Shown here: positions 38,701 through 53,200 of the stretch, piece by piece
Layout: the number at the start of each line of letters is the position of its first letter
How positions within the stretch are numbered: the first letter of the stretch is position 1
From: Apostichopus japonicus
Taxonomy: Eukaryota; Echinodermata; Holothuroidea; Aspidochirotida; Stichopodidae
Direction: 5' to 3'
Assembly (NCBI RefSeq): GCF_037975245.1
Contig: NC_092576.1
Span: forward strand, 6,304,001-6,368,000
DNA length: 64,000 nt
Translations under genes and position numbers: made by a program
The notes under the pieces: model-generated
Database searches by the model: none
What the model saw: the letters and a program-made list of their open reading frames with translations, nothing else
What the model was told of the DNA's origin: nothing

Positions 38701-41700
38701 TTCTAAGCCACAGATATCCATAGCTTAACGCTCAATTGTACGTATTCTAAGCCACAGATATTCATAGATTAACCCCCTGTGTAAGTATTCTAAGCCACAG
38801 ATATTCATAGATTAACCCCTTTGTAAGTATTCTAAGCCACAGATATTCATAGATTAACCCCCTGTGTAAGTAGTTTAAGCCACAGATATTCATAGATTAA
38901 CCCCCTGTGTAAGTATTCAAAGCCACAGATATTCATAGATTAACCCATGTGTAAGTATTCTGAGCCACAGATATTCATAGTTTAATCCTATTGATAAGTA
39001 TTCTAAGCCACAGATATTCATAGATTAACCCCCTGTGTAAGTATTCTAAGCCACAGATATTCATAGATTAACCCCTTTGTAAGTATAATAAGCCACAGAT
39101 ATTCATAGTTTAATCCTATTGATAAGTATTCTAAGCCACAGATATTCATAGATTACCCCCTGTGTAAGTAATTTAAGCCACAGATATTCATAGATAAACC
39201 CCTTTGTAAGTATAATAAGCCACAGATATTCATAGTTTAATCCTATTTGCAAGTATTCTAAGCCGAAGGTGTTCATAGTTTAATCCTATTCGTAAATATT
39301 CTAAGCCACAGATATCCATAGCATAATCTTATTTGTATGTATTCTAAGCCACAGATATTCATAGATTAACCCCCTTTGTAAGTATAATAAGCCACAGATA
39401 TTCATAGTTTAATCCTATTCGCAAGTATTCTAAGAAGAAGATGTTCATAGTTTAATCCTATTCGTAAATATTCTAAGCCACAGATATCCATAGCTTAATC
39501 TCATTTGTATGTATTCTAAGCCACAGATATTCATAGATTAAACCCCTGTGTAAGTATTCTAAGCCACAGATATTCATAGATTAACCCCCTGTGTAAGTAT
39601 TCTAAGCCACAGATATTCATAGATTAACCCCCTGTGTAAGTAATCTAAGTCACAGATATTCATAGATTAACCCCTTTGTAAGTATAATAAGCCACAGATA
39701 TTCATAGTTTAATCATATTCGCAAGTATTCTTAGCCGAAGGTGTTCATAGTTTAATCCTATTCGTAACTATACTAAGCCACAGATATCCATAGCTTAATC
39801 TTATTTGTATGTATTCTAAGCCACAGATATTCATAGATTAAACCCCTGTGTAAGTATTCTAAGCCACAGATATTCATAGATTACCCCCTTTGTAAGTAAT
39901 CTAAGCCACAGATATTCATAGATTAACCCCTTTGTAAGTATTCTAAGCCGAAGATGTTCATAGTTTAATCCTATTCGTAAATATTCTAAGCCACAGATAT
40001 CCATAGCTTAATCTCATTTGTATGTATTCTAAGCCACAGATATTCCTAGATTAACCCCCTTTGTAAGTATTCTAAGCCACAGATATTCATATATTATTCC
40101 CCTGTGTAAGTATTCTAAGCCACAGATATTCATAGATTAACCCCCTGTGTAAGTATTCTAAGCCACAGAATTTCATAGATAAACCCCTTTGTAAGTATAA
40201 TAAGCCACAGATATTCATAGTTTAATCCTATTCGCAAGTATTCTAAGCCGAAGGTGTTCATAGTTTAATCCTATTCGTAACTATTCTAAGCCACAGATAT
40301 CCATAGCTTAATCTTATTTATATGTATTCTAAGCCACAGATATTCATAGATTAACCCCCTTTGTCAGTATAATAAGCCACAGATATTCATAGTTTAATCC
40401 TATTCGCAAGTATTCTAAGCCGAAGATGTTCATAGTTTAATCCTATTCGTAAATATTCTAAGCCACAGATATCCATAGCTTAACGCTCAATTGTACGTAT
40501 TCTAAGCCACAGATATTCATAGATTAACCCCCTGTGTAAGTATTCTAAGCCACAGATATTCATAGATTAACCCCTTTGTAAGTATTCTAAGCCACAGATA
40601 TTCATAGATTAACCCCCTGTGTAAGTAGTTTAAGCCACAGATATTCATAGATTAACCCCCTGTGTAAGTATTCAAAGCCACAGATATTCATAGATTAACC
40701 CATGTGTAAGTATTCTGAGCCACAGATATTCATAGTTTAATCCTATTGATAAGTATTCTAAGCCACAGATATTCATAGATTAACCCCCTGTGTAAGTATT
40801 CTAAGCCACAGATATTCATAGATTAACCCCTTTGTAAGTATAATAAGCCACAGATATTCATAGTTTAATCCTATTGATAAGTATTCTAAGCCACAGATAT
40901 TCATAGATTACCCCCTGTGTAAGTAATTTAAGCCACAGATATTCATAGATAAACCCCTTTGTAAGTATAATAAGCCACAGATATTCATAGTTTAATCCTA
41001 TTTGCAAGTATTCTAAGCCGAAGGTGTTCATAGTTTAATCCTATTCGTAAATATTCTAAGCCACAGATATCCATAGCATAATCTTATTTGTATGTATTCT
41101 AAGCCACAGATATTCATAGATTAACCCCCTTTGTAAGTATAATAAGCCACAGATATTCATAGTTTAATCCTATTCGCAAGTATTCTAAGAAGAAGATGTT
41201 CATAGTTTAATCCTATTCGTAAATATTCTAAGCCACAGATATCCATAGCTTAATCTCATTTGTATGTATTCTAAGCCACAGATATTCATAGATTAAACCC
41301 CTGTGTAAGTATTCTAAGCCACAGATATTCATAGATTAACCCCCTGTGTAAGTATTCTAAGCCACAGATATTCATAGATTAACCCCCTGTGTAAGTAATC
41401 TAAGTCACAGATATTCATAGATTAACCCCTTTGTAAGTATAATAAGCCACAGATATTCATAGTTTAATCATATTCGCAAGTATTCTTAGCCGAAGGTGTT
41501 CATAGTTTAATCCTATTCGTAACTATACTAAGCCACAGATATCCATAGCTTAATCTTATTTGTATGTATTCTAAGCCACAGATATTCATAGATTAAACCC
41601 CTGTGTAAGTATTCTAAGCCACAGATATTCATAGATTACCCCCTTTGTAAGTAATCTAAGCCACAGATATTCATAGATTAACCCCTTTGTAAGTATTCTA

Positions 41701-41940
41701 AGCCGAAGATGTTCATAGTTTAATCCTATTCGTAAATATTCTAAGCCACAGATATCCATAGCTTAATCTCATTTGTATGTATTCTAAGCCACAGATATTC
41801 CTAGATTAACCCCCTTTGTAAGTATTCTAAGCCACAGATATTCATATATTATTCCCCTGTGTAAGTATTCTAAGCCACAGATATTCATAGATTAACCCCC
41901 TGTGTAAGTATTCTAAGCCACAGAATTTCATAGATTAACC
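38440..41940 (+). repeat. 1755-bp higher-order repeat
   Basis: The unique variants CTTAACGCTCAATTGTACG (38724 and 40479) and TAAGAAGAAGATG (39431 and 41186) are both exactly 1755 bases apart, giving two units of about 41 monomers. Confidence 0.88.
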
Positions 41941-43012
41941 TTCATGTGTAAGTATTCTAAGCCACAGATATTCATAGATTAACCCCCTGTGTAAGTATTC
42001 TAAGCCACAGATATTCATAGATTAACCCCCTGTGTAAGTATAATAAGACACAGATATTCATAGATTAACCCCCTGTGTAAGTATTCTAAGCCACAGATAT
42101 TCATAGCTTAATCCTATTGATAAGTATTCTAAGCCACAGATATTCATAGATTAACCCCCTGTGTAAGTATTCTAAGCCACAGATATTCATAGATTACCCA
42201 CTGTGTAAGTAATCTAAGCCACAGATATTCATAGATTAACCCCTTTGTAAGTATAATAAGCCACATATATTCATAGTTTAATTCTATTCGCAAGTATTCT
42301 AAGCCGAAGTTGTTCATAGTTTAATCCTATTCGTAACTATTCTAAGCCACAGATATCCATAGCTTAATCTTATTTGTATGTATTCTAAGCCAAAGATATT
42401 CATAGATTAACCCCCTGTGTAAGTATTCTAAGCCACAGATATTCATAGATTAACCCCTGTGTAAGTATTCTAAGCCACAGATATTCATAGATTAACCCCC
42501 TGTGTAAGTATTCTAAGCCACAGATATTCATAGATTAACCCCTTTGTAAGTATTCTAAGCCACAGATATTCATAGATTAACCCCCTGTGTAAGTATTCTA
42601 AGCCACAGATATTCATAGATTAACCCCCTGTGTAAGTAATCTAAGCCACAGATATCCATAGCTTAATCTTATTTGTATGTATTCTAAGCCACAGATATTC
42701 ATAGATTAACCCCCTTTGTAAGTATAATAAGCCACAGATATTCATAGTTTAATCCTATTCGCAAGTATTCTAAGCCGAAGATGTTCATAGTTTAATCCTA
42801 TTCGTAAATATTCTAAGCCACAGATATCCATAGCTTAATCTCATTTGTATGTATTCTAAGCCACAGATATTCATAGATTAACCCCCTGTGTAAGTATTCT
42901 AAGCCACAGATATTCATAGATTAACCCCCTGTGTAAGTATTCTAAGCCACAGATATTCATAGATTAACCCCCTGTGTAAGTAATCTAAGTCACAGATATT
43001 CATAGATTAACC

Positions 43013-44150
43013 CCTTTGTAAGTATAATAAGCCACAGATATTCATAGTTTAATCCTATTCGCAAGTATTCTAAGCCGAAGTTGTTCATAGTTTAATCCAA
43101 TTTGTAACTATTCTAAGCCACAGATATCCATAGCATAATCTTATTTGTATGCATTCTAAGCCACAGATATTCATAGATTACCCCCTTTGTAAGTAATCTA
43201 AGCCACAGATATTCATAGATTAACCCCTTTGTAAGTATAATAAGCCACAGATATTCATAGTTTAATCCTTTTCGCAAGTATTCTAAGCCGAAGTTGTTCA
43301 TAGTTTAATCCAATTCGTAACTATTCTAAGCCACAGATATCCATAGCATAATCTTATTTGTATGCATTCTTAGCCACAGATATTCATAGATTACCCCCTT
43401 TGTAAGTAATCTAAGCCACAGATATTCATAGATTAACCCCCTTTGTAAGTATTCTAAGCCGAAGATGTTCATAGTTTAATCCTATTCGTAAATATTCTAA
43501 GCCACAGATATCCATAGCTTAATCTCATTTGTATGTATTCTAAGCCACAGATATCCATAGCTTAATCTTATTAGTATGTATTCTAAGCCACAGATATTCA
43601 TAGATTAACCCCCTTTGTAAGTATAATAAGCCACAGATATTCATAGTTTAATCCTATTCGTAAATATTCTAAGCCACAGATATCCATAGCTTAATCTCAT
43701 TTGTATGTATTCTAAGCCACAGATATTCATAGATTACCCCCTTTTTAAGTAATCTAAGCCACAGATATCCATAGATTAACCCCTTTGTAAGTATAATAAG
43801 CCACAGATATTCATAGTTCAATCCTATTCGCAAGTATTCTAAGCCGAAGTTGTTCATAGTTTAATCCAATTCGTAACTATTCTAAGCCACAGATATCCAT
43901 AGCATAATCTTATTTGTATGCATTCTAAGCCACAGATATTCATAGATTACCCACTTTGTAAGTAATCTAAGCCACAGATATTCATAGATTAACCCCCTTT
44001 GTAAGTATTCTAAGCCGAAGATGTTCATAGTTTAATCCTATTCGTAAATATTCTAAGCCACAGATATCCATAGCTTAATCTCATTTGTATGTATTCTAAG
44101 CCACAGATATCCATAGCTTAATCTTATTAGTATGTATTCTAAGCCACAGA
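43013..44150 (+). repeat. 556-bp higher-order repeat
   Basis: Monomer blocks around 43113-43301 and 43669-43857 repeat with a 556-bp offset (13 monomers), sharing GCCGAAGTTGTTCATAG and TAATCCAATTCG-type variants. Confidence 0.75.
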
Positions 44151-47100
44151 TATTCATAGATTAACCCCCTTTGTAAGTATAATAAGCCACAGATATTCAT
44201 AGTTTAATCCTATTCGCAAGTATTCTAAGCCGAAGGTGTTCATAGTTTAATCCTATTCGTAAATATTCTAAGCCACAGATATCCATAGCTTAATCTCATT
44301 TGTATGTATTCCAAGCCACAGATATTCATAGATTAACCCCCTGTGAAAGTATTCTAAGCCACAGATATTCATAGATTAACCCCCTGTGTAAGTATTCTAA
44401 GCCACAGATATTCATAGATTAACCCCCTGTGTAAGTATTCTAAGCCACAGAATTTCATAGATTAACCCCCATGTGTAAGTATTCTAAGCCACAGATATTC
44501 ATAGATTATCCCCTGTATAAGTAATCTTAGCCACAGATATTCATAGATTAACCCCCTGTGTAAGTATAATAAGCCACAGATATTCATAGTTTAATCCTAT
44601 TTGCAAGTATTCTAAGCCGAAGATGTTCATAGTTTAATCCTATTCGTAAATATTCTAAGCCACAGATATCCATAGATTAATCTCATTTGTATGTATTCTA
44701 AGCCACAGATATCCATAGATTAACCCCCTTTGTAAGTATAATAAGCCACAGATATTCATAGTTTAATCCTATTCGCAAGTATTCTAAGCCGAAGATGTTC
44801 ATAGTTTAATCCTATTCGTAAATATTCTAAGCCACAGATATCCATAGCTTAATCTCATTTGTATGTATTCTAAGCCACAGATATTCATAGATTAACCCCC
44901 TTTGTAAGTATTCTAAGCCACAGATATTCATAGATTATTCCCCTGTGTAAGTATTCTAAGCCACAGATATTCATAGATTAACCCCCTGTGTAAGTATTCT
45001 AAGCCACAGAATTTCATAGATTAACCCCCATGTGTAAGTATTCTAAGCCACAGATATTCATAGATTAAGCAAATGTGTAAGTATTCTAAGCCACAGATAT
45101 TCATAGATTAACTCCCTGTATAAGTATTCTAAGCCACAGATATTCATAGATTAACCCCTGTGTAAGTATAATAAGCCACAGATATTCATAGTTTAATCCT
45201 ATTCGCAAGTATTCTAAGCCGAAGGTGTTCATAGTTTAATCCTATTCGTAAATATTCTAAGCCACAGATATCCATAGCATAATCTTATTTGTATGCATTC
45301 TAAGCCACATATATTTCATAGATTTACCCCCTTTGTAAGTATAATAAGCCACAGATATTCATAGTTTAATCCTATTCGCAAGTATTCTAAGCCGAAGATG
45401 TTCATAGTTTAATCCTATTCGTAAATATTCTAAGCCACAGATATCCATAGCTTAATCTCATTTGTATATATTCTAAGCCACAGATATTCATAGATTAACC
45501 CCCTTTGTAAGTATTCTAAGCCACAGATATTCATATATTATTCCCCTGTGTAAGTATTCTAAGCCACAGATATTCATAGATTAACCCCCTGTGTAAGTAT
45601 TCTAAGCCACAGAATTTCATAGATTAACCTTCATGTGTAAGTATTCTAAGCCACAGATATTCATAGATTAAGCAAATGTGTAAGTATTCTAAGCCACAGA
45701 TATTCATAGATTAACTCCCTGTATAAGTATTCTAAGCCACAGATATTCATAGATTAACCCCTGTGTAAGTATGATAAGCCACGGATATTCATAGTTTAAT
45801 CCTATTCGCAAGTATTCTAAGCCGAAGGTGTTCATAGTTTAATCCTATTCGTAACTATTCTAAGCCACAGATATCCATAGCATAATCTTATTTGTATGCA
45901 TTCTAAGCCACAGATATTCATAGATTAACCCCCTTTGTAAGTATAATAAGCCACAGATATTCATAGTTTAATCCTATTCCCAAGTATTCTAAGCCGAAGA
46001 TGTTCATAGTTTAATCCTATTCGTAAATATTCTAAGCCACTGATATTCATAGATTAATCTTTTTTGTAAGTATTCTAAGCCACAGATATTCATAGATTAA
46101 CCCCTGTGTAAGTATTCTAAGCCACAGATATTCATAGATTAACTCCCTGTGTAAGTAGTCTAAGCCACAGATATTCATAGATTAACCCCGTGTGTAAGTA
46201 TTCTAAGCCACAGATATTCATAGATTAACCCTTGTGTAAGTAGTCTAAGCCACAGATATTCATAGATTAACCCCCTTTGTAAGTATTCTAAGCCACAGAT
46301 ATTCATAGATTAACCCCATGTGTGAGTATTCTAAGCCACAGATATTCATAGTTTAATCTTATTTGTAAGTATTCTAAGCCACAGATATTCATAGATTAAC
46401 CCCTGTGTAAGTAATCTAAGCCACAGATATTCATAGATTAACCCATGTGTAAGTATTCTAAGCCATAGATATTCATAGATTAACCCCATGTGTAAGTATT
46501 CTAAGCCACAGATATTCATAGATTAACCCATGTGTAAGTATTCTAAGCCACAGATATTCATAGTTTAATCCTATTGATAAGTATTCTAAGACACAGACAT
46601 TCATAGATTAACCCCTTTGTAAGTATAATAAGCCACAGATATTCATAGTTTAATCCTATTCGCAAGTATTCTAAGCCGAAGGTGTTCATAGTTTAATCCT
46701 ATTCGCAACTATTCTAAGCCACAGATATTCATAGATTAACCCATGTGTAAGTATTCTAAGCCACAGATATTCATAGTTTAATCCTATTGATAAGTATTCT
46801 AAGCCACAGATATTCATAGATTAACCCCCTTGTGTAAGTAATCTAAGCCACAAATATTCATAGTTTAATCCTATTGATAAGTATTCTAAGCCACAGATAT
46901 TCATAGCTTAATCTTATTTGTAAGTATTCTAAGCCACAGATATTCATAGATTAACCCCCTTGTGTAAGTATTCTAAGCCACAGATATTCATAGATTAACC
47001 CCCTGTGTAAGTATTCTAAGCCACAGATATTCATAGATTAACCTCCTGTGTAAGTATTCTAAGCCACAGATATTCATAGATTAACCCCCTGTGTTATTAT

Positions 47101-48127
47101 TCTAAGCCACAGATATTCATAGATTAACCCCTTGTGTTAGTATTCTAAGCCACAGATATTCATAGATTAACCCCCTGTGTTAGTATTCTAAGCCACAGAT
47201 ATTCATAGATTAACCCCCTGTGTAAGTATTGTAAGCCACAGATATTTATAGATTAACCCCCTGTGTAAGTATTCTAAGCCACAGATATTCATAGAATAAC
47301 CCCCTGAGTTTGTATTCTAAGCCACAGATATTCATAGATTAACCCCCTGTGTAAGTATTCTAAGCCACAGATATTCCGTGTAAGTATTCTAAGCCACAGA
47401 TATTCATAGTTTAATCCTATTGATAAGTATTCTAAGCCACAGATATTCATAAATTAACCCCATGTGTAAGTATTCTAAGCCACAGATATTCATAGTTTAA
47501 CCCACTGTGTAAGTATTCTAAGCCACAGATATTCATAGATTAATCCTATTAATAAGTATTCTAACCCACATATATTCATAGTTTAATCCTTTTCTTAAGT
47601 TTTCTAAGCCACAAATATTCATAGTTTAATTTTAATCATAAGTATTCTAAGCCACAGATATTCATAGTTTGATCATATTCGTAATTATTTTATGCCACGT
47701 TATTCATAGTTTATTCTTATTCGTAAGTATTCTAAGCCTCAGATATTAATAGTTTTATACTATTGATGAGTATTCTAACCTGTGATATTCATAGTTTAAT
47801 CCTATATGTCAGTTTTCTTAGTCACAGATATTCATAGTTTAAGTAAATTCGTAAGTATTCTAAGTCACAGATATTCTTAGTTCAAGTATATTCGTAAGTA
47901 TTCTAAGCCACATAGCCTATATTTATAGTTTAATCATATTTATAAGTATTTTAAGCCACAGATATTCATAGTTTAATCCTATTCGTAAGTTTTCTAACCC
48001 ACAAATAATCATAGTTTAATTTTAATCATAAGTATTCTATGCCACAGCTATTCTTAGTTTAATCCTATTCGTAAGCATTCTTAGCCACATATATTCATAT
48101 CGTTTAATCCTATTCGTAAGTATTCTG

Positions 48128-48245
48128 AGCGTCTGAGCGCGTCTGCGGTTGTCTGCGATTGTATGCGACTGTCTCATTGGCTGATAGGCCACGTGCCTGA
48201 TAGGCTGCGCACCTGATTGTCTGCGTGTATGATTGTCTGCGCGTC
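48128..48245 (+). repeat. GC-richer GTCTGCG short repeat at the satellite edge
   Basis: Repeated GTCTGCG, TGATTGTCTGCG and CTGATAGGC words directly after the last satellite monomers. It marks an abrupt composition change. Confidence 0.75.
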
Positions 48246-50275
48246 TGCTTTATCCGATTGATAATTTAAAGCAGCTTATTAACAAGAATAAATTGTTACT
48301 TGTGTATGAGGTCCGTATGTGTGTATACAGTGTTGCATTGCGAATCAAGCTTCCTACTGCAAAACTAGGTTCACAAATCCATATACAGGCTAGACTGTCT
48401 AGGACTCTAGGTGCTGAGATGGGTACGAGACCGGAACCAGACCAAACGAAAATACTGCTGAGGGCTGTTTTCCAACTATTTGAAACACCCGATGTGTAAC
48501 CTATTAAGAAGGTATCAATGGAACTAACTCCTCGCCAGGTCCTACGGGACGAAAAGAGGGCATGGGCAGGGCCTAGGGGGGCAGTTCCTCAGGCGCTCAA
48601 CCATGATATCGTTTTTTTTCTTTGCCATTATTAATCAACCTTGTGGGAATGGAACTAACTATACACGTGTGCAATTTGGCGGTAACAATGTATGCATCAA
48701 CATATTAAAATCAACGGCGTAGTGTCATTTTCTGAACGTCACCGGTAGAGTCCCATCGAATACAATAGCGTTATAATTAAATTAATAATACTAATTCATT
48801 AACTTTGTTAAGGGAGGAAACAAAGCATAAAAAGATATTTCACTGAACAACTGTGATAACAATAAATGTTTGTTTGAAATTCCTTTGATGGGTTCCTTTT
48901 ATTTCCAAAATCGACAGTTTGGGAATTGAAAATACATTTCAAGAAGATAACTACATTCCTCTGTTTCCATGCAAAATAAGACAGATTTAACACTTTACTG
49001 TCCTTTTTTCAATAAAGGGAACATTAGGAAATGAATATCAGGTATGTAAAGCAAGAAAATAATAAAAATTATCATCAATAATTTCTTTCAGGAATCTGCG
49101 AGATCATTGAGGTCAAACGAAGACCTATACACTGAGTATCGATAAACTGTATAATATCTGATACTAAACGTAAGTAGGATGGTGAGTATAGAAATTTCGG
49201 AAAGCTAGGAGTACAAATGTATGTTTATTTTTAATGCTGAGTTTGTATACTGTGGTTTAGTTCGGTTCTTCAACTAAGTGTGGTCCAGATTCGGTCAGGC
49301 TGGGATAAATGAGAGGTGTAAAGGCCTCGAGTCAAAACGCAGTCGAAAGTGAAGATAGTTTTAACCTCATGGCAGTGTAAATAGATGTTTAAAGATTACT
49401 GTATAATTCCGGGAAAATCTGTGAAAAATTCTTGCAAAGAGCCTCATAATAACATGTTTTCTCTTTTTACTGTATCAATGTTAGCTGTCTTCGTTGAAGC
49501 CTGTGTAAGTTAAAACTGCCGTTGCTAAATTCTGACTTTGAAACGCGGAAGCTATAAGTGCAGTTATACATATTGAGAACATAGTTCGTGAAGCTATAGG
49601 GGAGCCGTGGAGTTATATTATACCACAATACAAAACATATACAGTGGTTTCGTGGTAAGGAAAGAAGCCATTACTGGTAAAAAATTTAGGCTATGTGAGT
49701 CAATGATTTTGTATTCTCACAACCAAAACGATTCCTTAAAACATATGATATTTGAAACCAATTCGAAAAACATTAGCTTATCAATGAACACCAGTTACAC
49801 CTTCCCTTGTAATGACAAGACTGGTGATAGATTTTTGCCGTTTTTCTATTGTTTTATGAGAATTACGCTGAAGAAAAGAAACAATTTTCATCCGGAAATG
49901 AAGAAGTAAAAACTTGCTTTCCCGAAAGAGTCTCTTCTTCGAGTATTTCAAACAGACTATAGGCTATGACGTCACGTCACAAAGTCGCCGAATGACACGG
50001 ATAGGTTACGCGATATTGAGGGATATCAAATGAAAATAATAGGATAAGAAAGGTTAAAGGCTAAAGGCTAAAGGAGACACAAACTGAAATAGCATTATTG
50101 TGAAAACCCGATAAAGTTTGTTGAACCCTTCGCCAAAACAGCGAAGGGTTTGTGTCCTACAGTATAGATGCTACAAATTGAATAAAACGTGTGCTTCGGA
50201 CATGCTAAATACTCCATTAGTGAGAGATCTCCGTCGATGTGTCCACACAGAGGTGCTCCAGGGGAACTCGGCGAT
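48246..50275. other. Intergenic / 3' flank of SnoaL gene C
   Basis: No gene recognised. Open frames at 48233-48499 and 49607-49909 start at TTG or GTG and have no splice support. Contains a 10-bp-stem hairpin at 50124-50150. Confidence 0.5.
50124..50150 (-). other. Stem-loop in the probable 3' UTR of gene C
   Basis: AACCCTTCGC and GCGAAGGGTT form a perfect 10-bp stem around a 7-base loop, about 126 bases after the gene C stop codon. It could be an RNA element or chance; no function is inferred. Confidence 0.4.
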
Positions 50276-53200
50276 TTAAGAATGGGAGTCGGAATTAAAT
50301 ATATCCATGTACATGTACATCTGACCGTTGATCCGTTTCCACAGGGCAATAAATCTGTAGGGAAATATGAGATAAATTAACAGGGACAATTATAATGGTG
50401 AATCTTACGAGGACTTGCTGTCCTAACTAGATAAAAAATAAAGCCCTCATGCAGTGTCATGTGACGAGTTGACCATACCGTTCCATTGGTCGTGAGACTT
50501 TTCACCAATCGAAATGCAACCAACATATTATGTCAATGACAAGCCTAAAGTATCTTACTGCCTGCCTCAAACTCAGCCACAATACTACTTCATGTACTGT
50601 CAGGCTGAAGGTAAGCTTCAATACATCAAGTATTATTATTCTCATACTGAACCAAAATACCTCAAATACTGCCCCCAACTTGCTAAACCACAATATGGAA
50701 CGCACAGTCACCATCTAGCTAAACCGCAATACCCCAGATACTGCCACCAACAAGCTTAACCACAATATGGAACGCACAGCCACCATCTAGCTAAACCTCA
50801 AAACCTCAAATACTGCCACCAACAAGTTTAACCACAATACGGAACGCACAACCACCATCTAGCTAAAACCTCAATACCTCAAATACTGCCATCAACTAGC
50901 TAAACCACAACATGGAACGCACAGCCACCATCTAGCTAAACCTGAATACCTTTAATACTGCCTACCTCCAAATAGACTTCCACACTCTTCTTAATATTAT
51001 CATTAAGCGACTACCCACTCCTTGCGTTCTGTCACTCTCAAACTAAACCACGTACCTCCAGTACAGTCACGCAATAACCGTAGCTCAAACCTCAAATACT
51101 GCAACCCTTTAAAATAGACCCCCGGTCGTACCCCTGGTACTATCCTCATCAAGTGAAGCCCATATTTCTCAAATACTTCCACCCTGTACTCTACTTAATG
51201 TACTCTACTTAATGTACTCTAATGTACTCTATTTAATGCAATATAACTCTTCGGATTTACAGCTACACTACACAGACTGTAAGTTTCGTTACAAACACTA
51301 ATCTAGAATGCGGTGCCTGCAAACCTTATGTAGACATAACACTCCACTGTACTCTGTACTATATGATGCTGCCCCTGAGTAGAAAAACATGAATACATCA
51401 TACAATGTCACCATCAAGATTAACATTTGTACCTATTAAGCTGACGAACGCAAAGTAAAAATTTTCAAAACAAACATAATATATGTTTTGGACACCAATT
51501 AGGAGCTTTCTTCGTGAATTAATAATAAACAGAGAGGAATAGATAGTTCCCTATAACGTAGTGATAAAGCAACGTAACTAATTGTCTGGCAGGCTTACTT
51601 TCTCTGAACTATTACATCAACATTGTCAAATAAAGGCCATTAAGCAAGAAAGGGATACTTAAGTCAACAGAACTAGTTATAAAGTGACTTTCTGCCGTCT
51701 ATTTTTGACAGCACCCAAGGTGATGTCATGAGTATCTCAGAACTAGCTATGAAATGATTTACGTCCCTTTAGTTTCGAAAGCACCCGGGGCATATCAGAA
51801 AGATGTACATCAGTCAACAGAGCTAGTTATGCAGAGGAGTTATCACGTCAACAGAAGTGGTTGTAAAAATGACTTACTCAACCTTATCTCTGATATTATC
51901 CGAAGCCATTGCAGGGAAGGTATACCTAAGTCAACAGAACTATTTATAAAGTGACTTATATACTCTTATTTTCGACAGCACTCGAGACAATAGCAAGAAC
52001 TCGATCCCTAGATCAATAGAACTAGCTATGAAGTGATTTACGTCCCTTTAGTTTCGAAAGCAACCGGGGCATATCAGAAAGATGTACATCAGTCAACAGA
52101 GCTTGTAATACAGGGAGATACCTACGTCAACAGAAGTGGTTGTAAAAATGACTTACTCAACCTTATCTCTGACATTATCCGAGGCCATTGCATGGAAGGT
52201 ATACCTAAGTCAACAGAACTATTTATAAAGTGACTTATATACTCTTATATTCGACAGCACTCGAGACAATAGCAAGAACGCGACCCCTATATTTCGACAG
52301 CACCCAATGTGACGGTAGGAGTATCTCAGTCAACAGAACTAGCTATGAAGTGATTTGCTTCCCTATATTTCGACAGCACCCAATGTGACGGTAGGAGTAT
52401 CTCAGTCAACAGAACTAGCTATGAAGTGATTTGCTTCCCTATATTTCGACAGCACCCAATGTGACGGTAGGAGTATCTCAGTCAACAGAACTAGCTATGA
52501 AGTGATTTGCTTCCCTATATTTCGACAGCACCCAATGTGACGGTAGGAGTATCTCAGTCAACAGAACTAGCTATGAAGTGATTTACTTCCCCTATTTTCG
52601 ACAGCACCCAATGTGACGGTAGGAGTATCTCAGTCAACAGAACTAGCTATGAAGTGATTTGCTTCCCTATATTTCGACAGCACCCAATGTGACGGTAGGA
52701 GTATCTCAGTCAACAGAACTAGCTATGAAGTGATTTGCTTCCCTATATTTCGACAGCACCCAATGTGACGGTAGGAGTATCTCAGTCAACAGAACTAGCT
52801 ATGAAGTGATTTGCTTCCCTATATTTCGACAGCACCCAATGTGACGGTAGGAGTATCTCAGTCAACAGAACTAGCTATGAAGTGATTTGCTTCCCTATAT
52901 TTCGACAGCACCCAATGTGACGGTAGGAGTATCTCAGTCAACAGAACTAGCTATGAAGTGATTTACTTCCCCTATTTTCGACAGCACCCAATGTGACGGT
53001 AGGAGTATCTCAGTCAACAGAACTAGCTATGAAGTGATTTGCTTCCCTATATTTCGACAGCACCCAATGTGACGGTAGGAGTATCTCAGTCAACAGAACT
53101 AGCTATGAAGTGATTTACTTCCCCTATTTTCGACAGCACCCAATGTGACGGTAGGAGTATCTCAGTCAACAGAACTAGCTATGAAGTGATTTGCTTCCCT

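Larger units (their letters stand above)
28861..48127 (+). repeat. 43-bp satellite, domain 2 (19 kb)
   Basis: About 450 monomers. The first half is nearly constant, AGCCACAGATATTCATAG. The second half has recurrent variants: ATTAACCCCCTGTGTAAGTATTCTA, ATTAACCCCTTTGTAAGTATAATA (a 42-bp monomer) and TTTAATCCTATTCGCAAGTATTCTA. Two further types begin AGCCGAAGGTGTTCATAG or AGCCACAGATATCCATAGC. Monomers follow one orientation throughout. Degeneracy rises after about 47550. Minus-strand open frames here (for example 35855-36070) are translated satellite, not genes. Confidence 0.97.

Noticed and set aside
43113-43857. Minus-strand frames of 62 codons
   Set aside because: Translated satellite monomers, repeated 556 bp apart by duplication; not genes.
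26785-48127. CRISPR array (regular repeats with variable parts)
   Set aside because: Head-to-tail 43-bp monomers with no unique spacers, in an animal genome; a satellite explains it fully.
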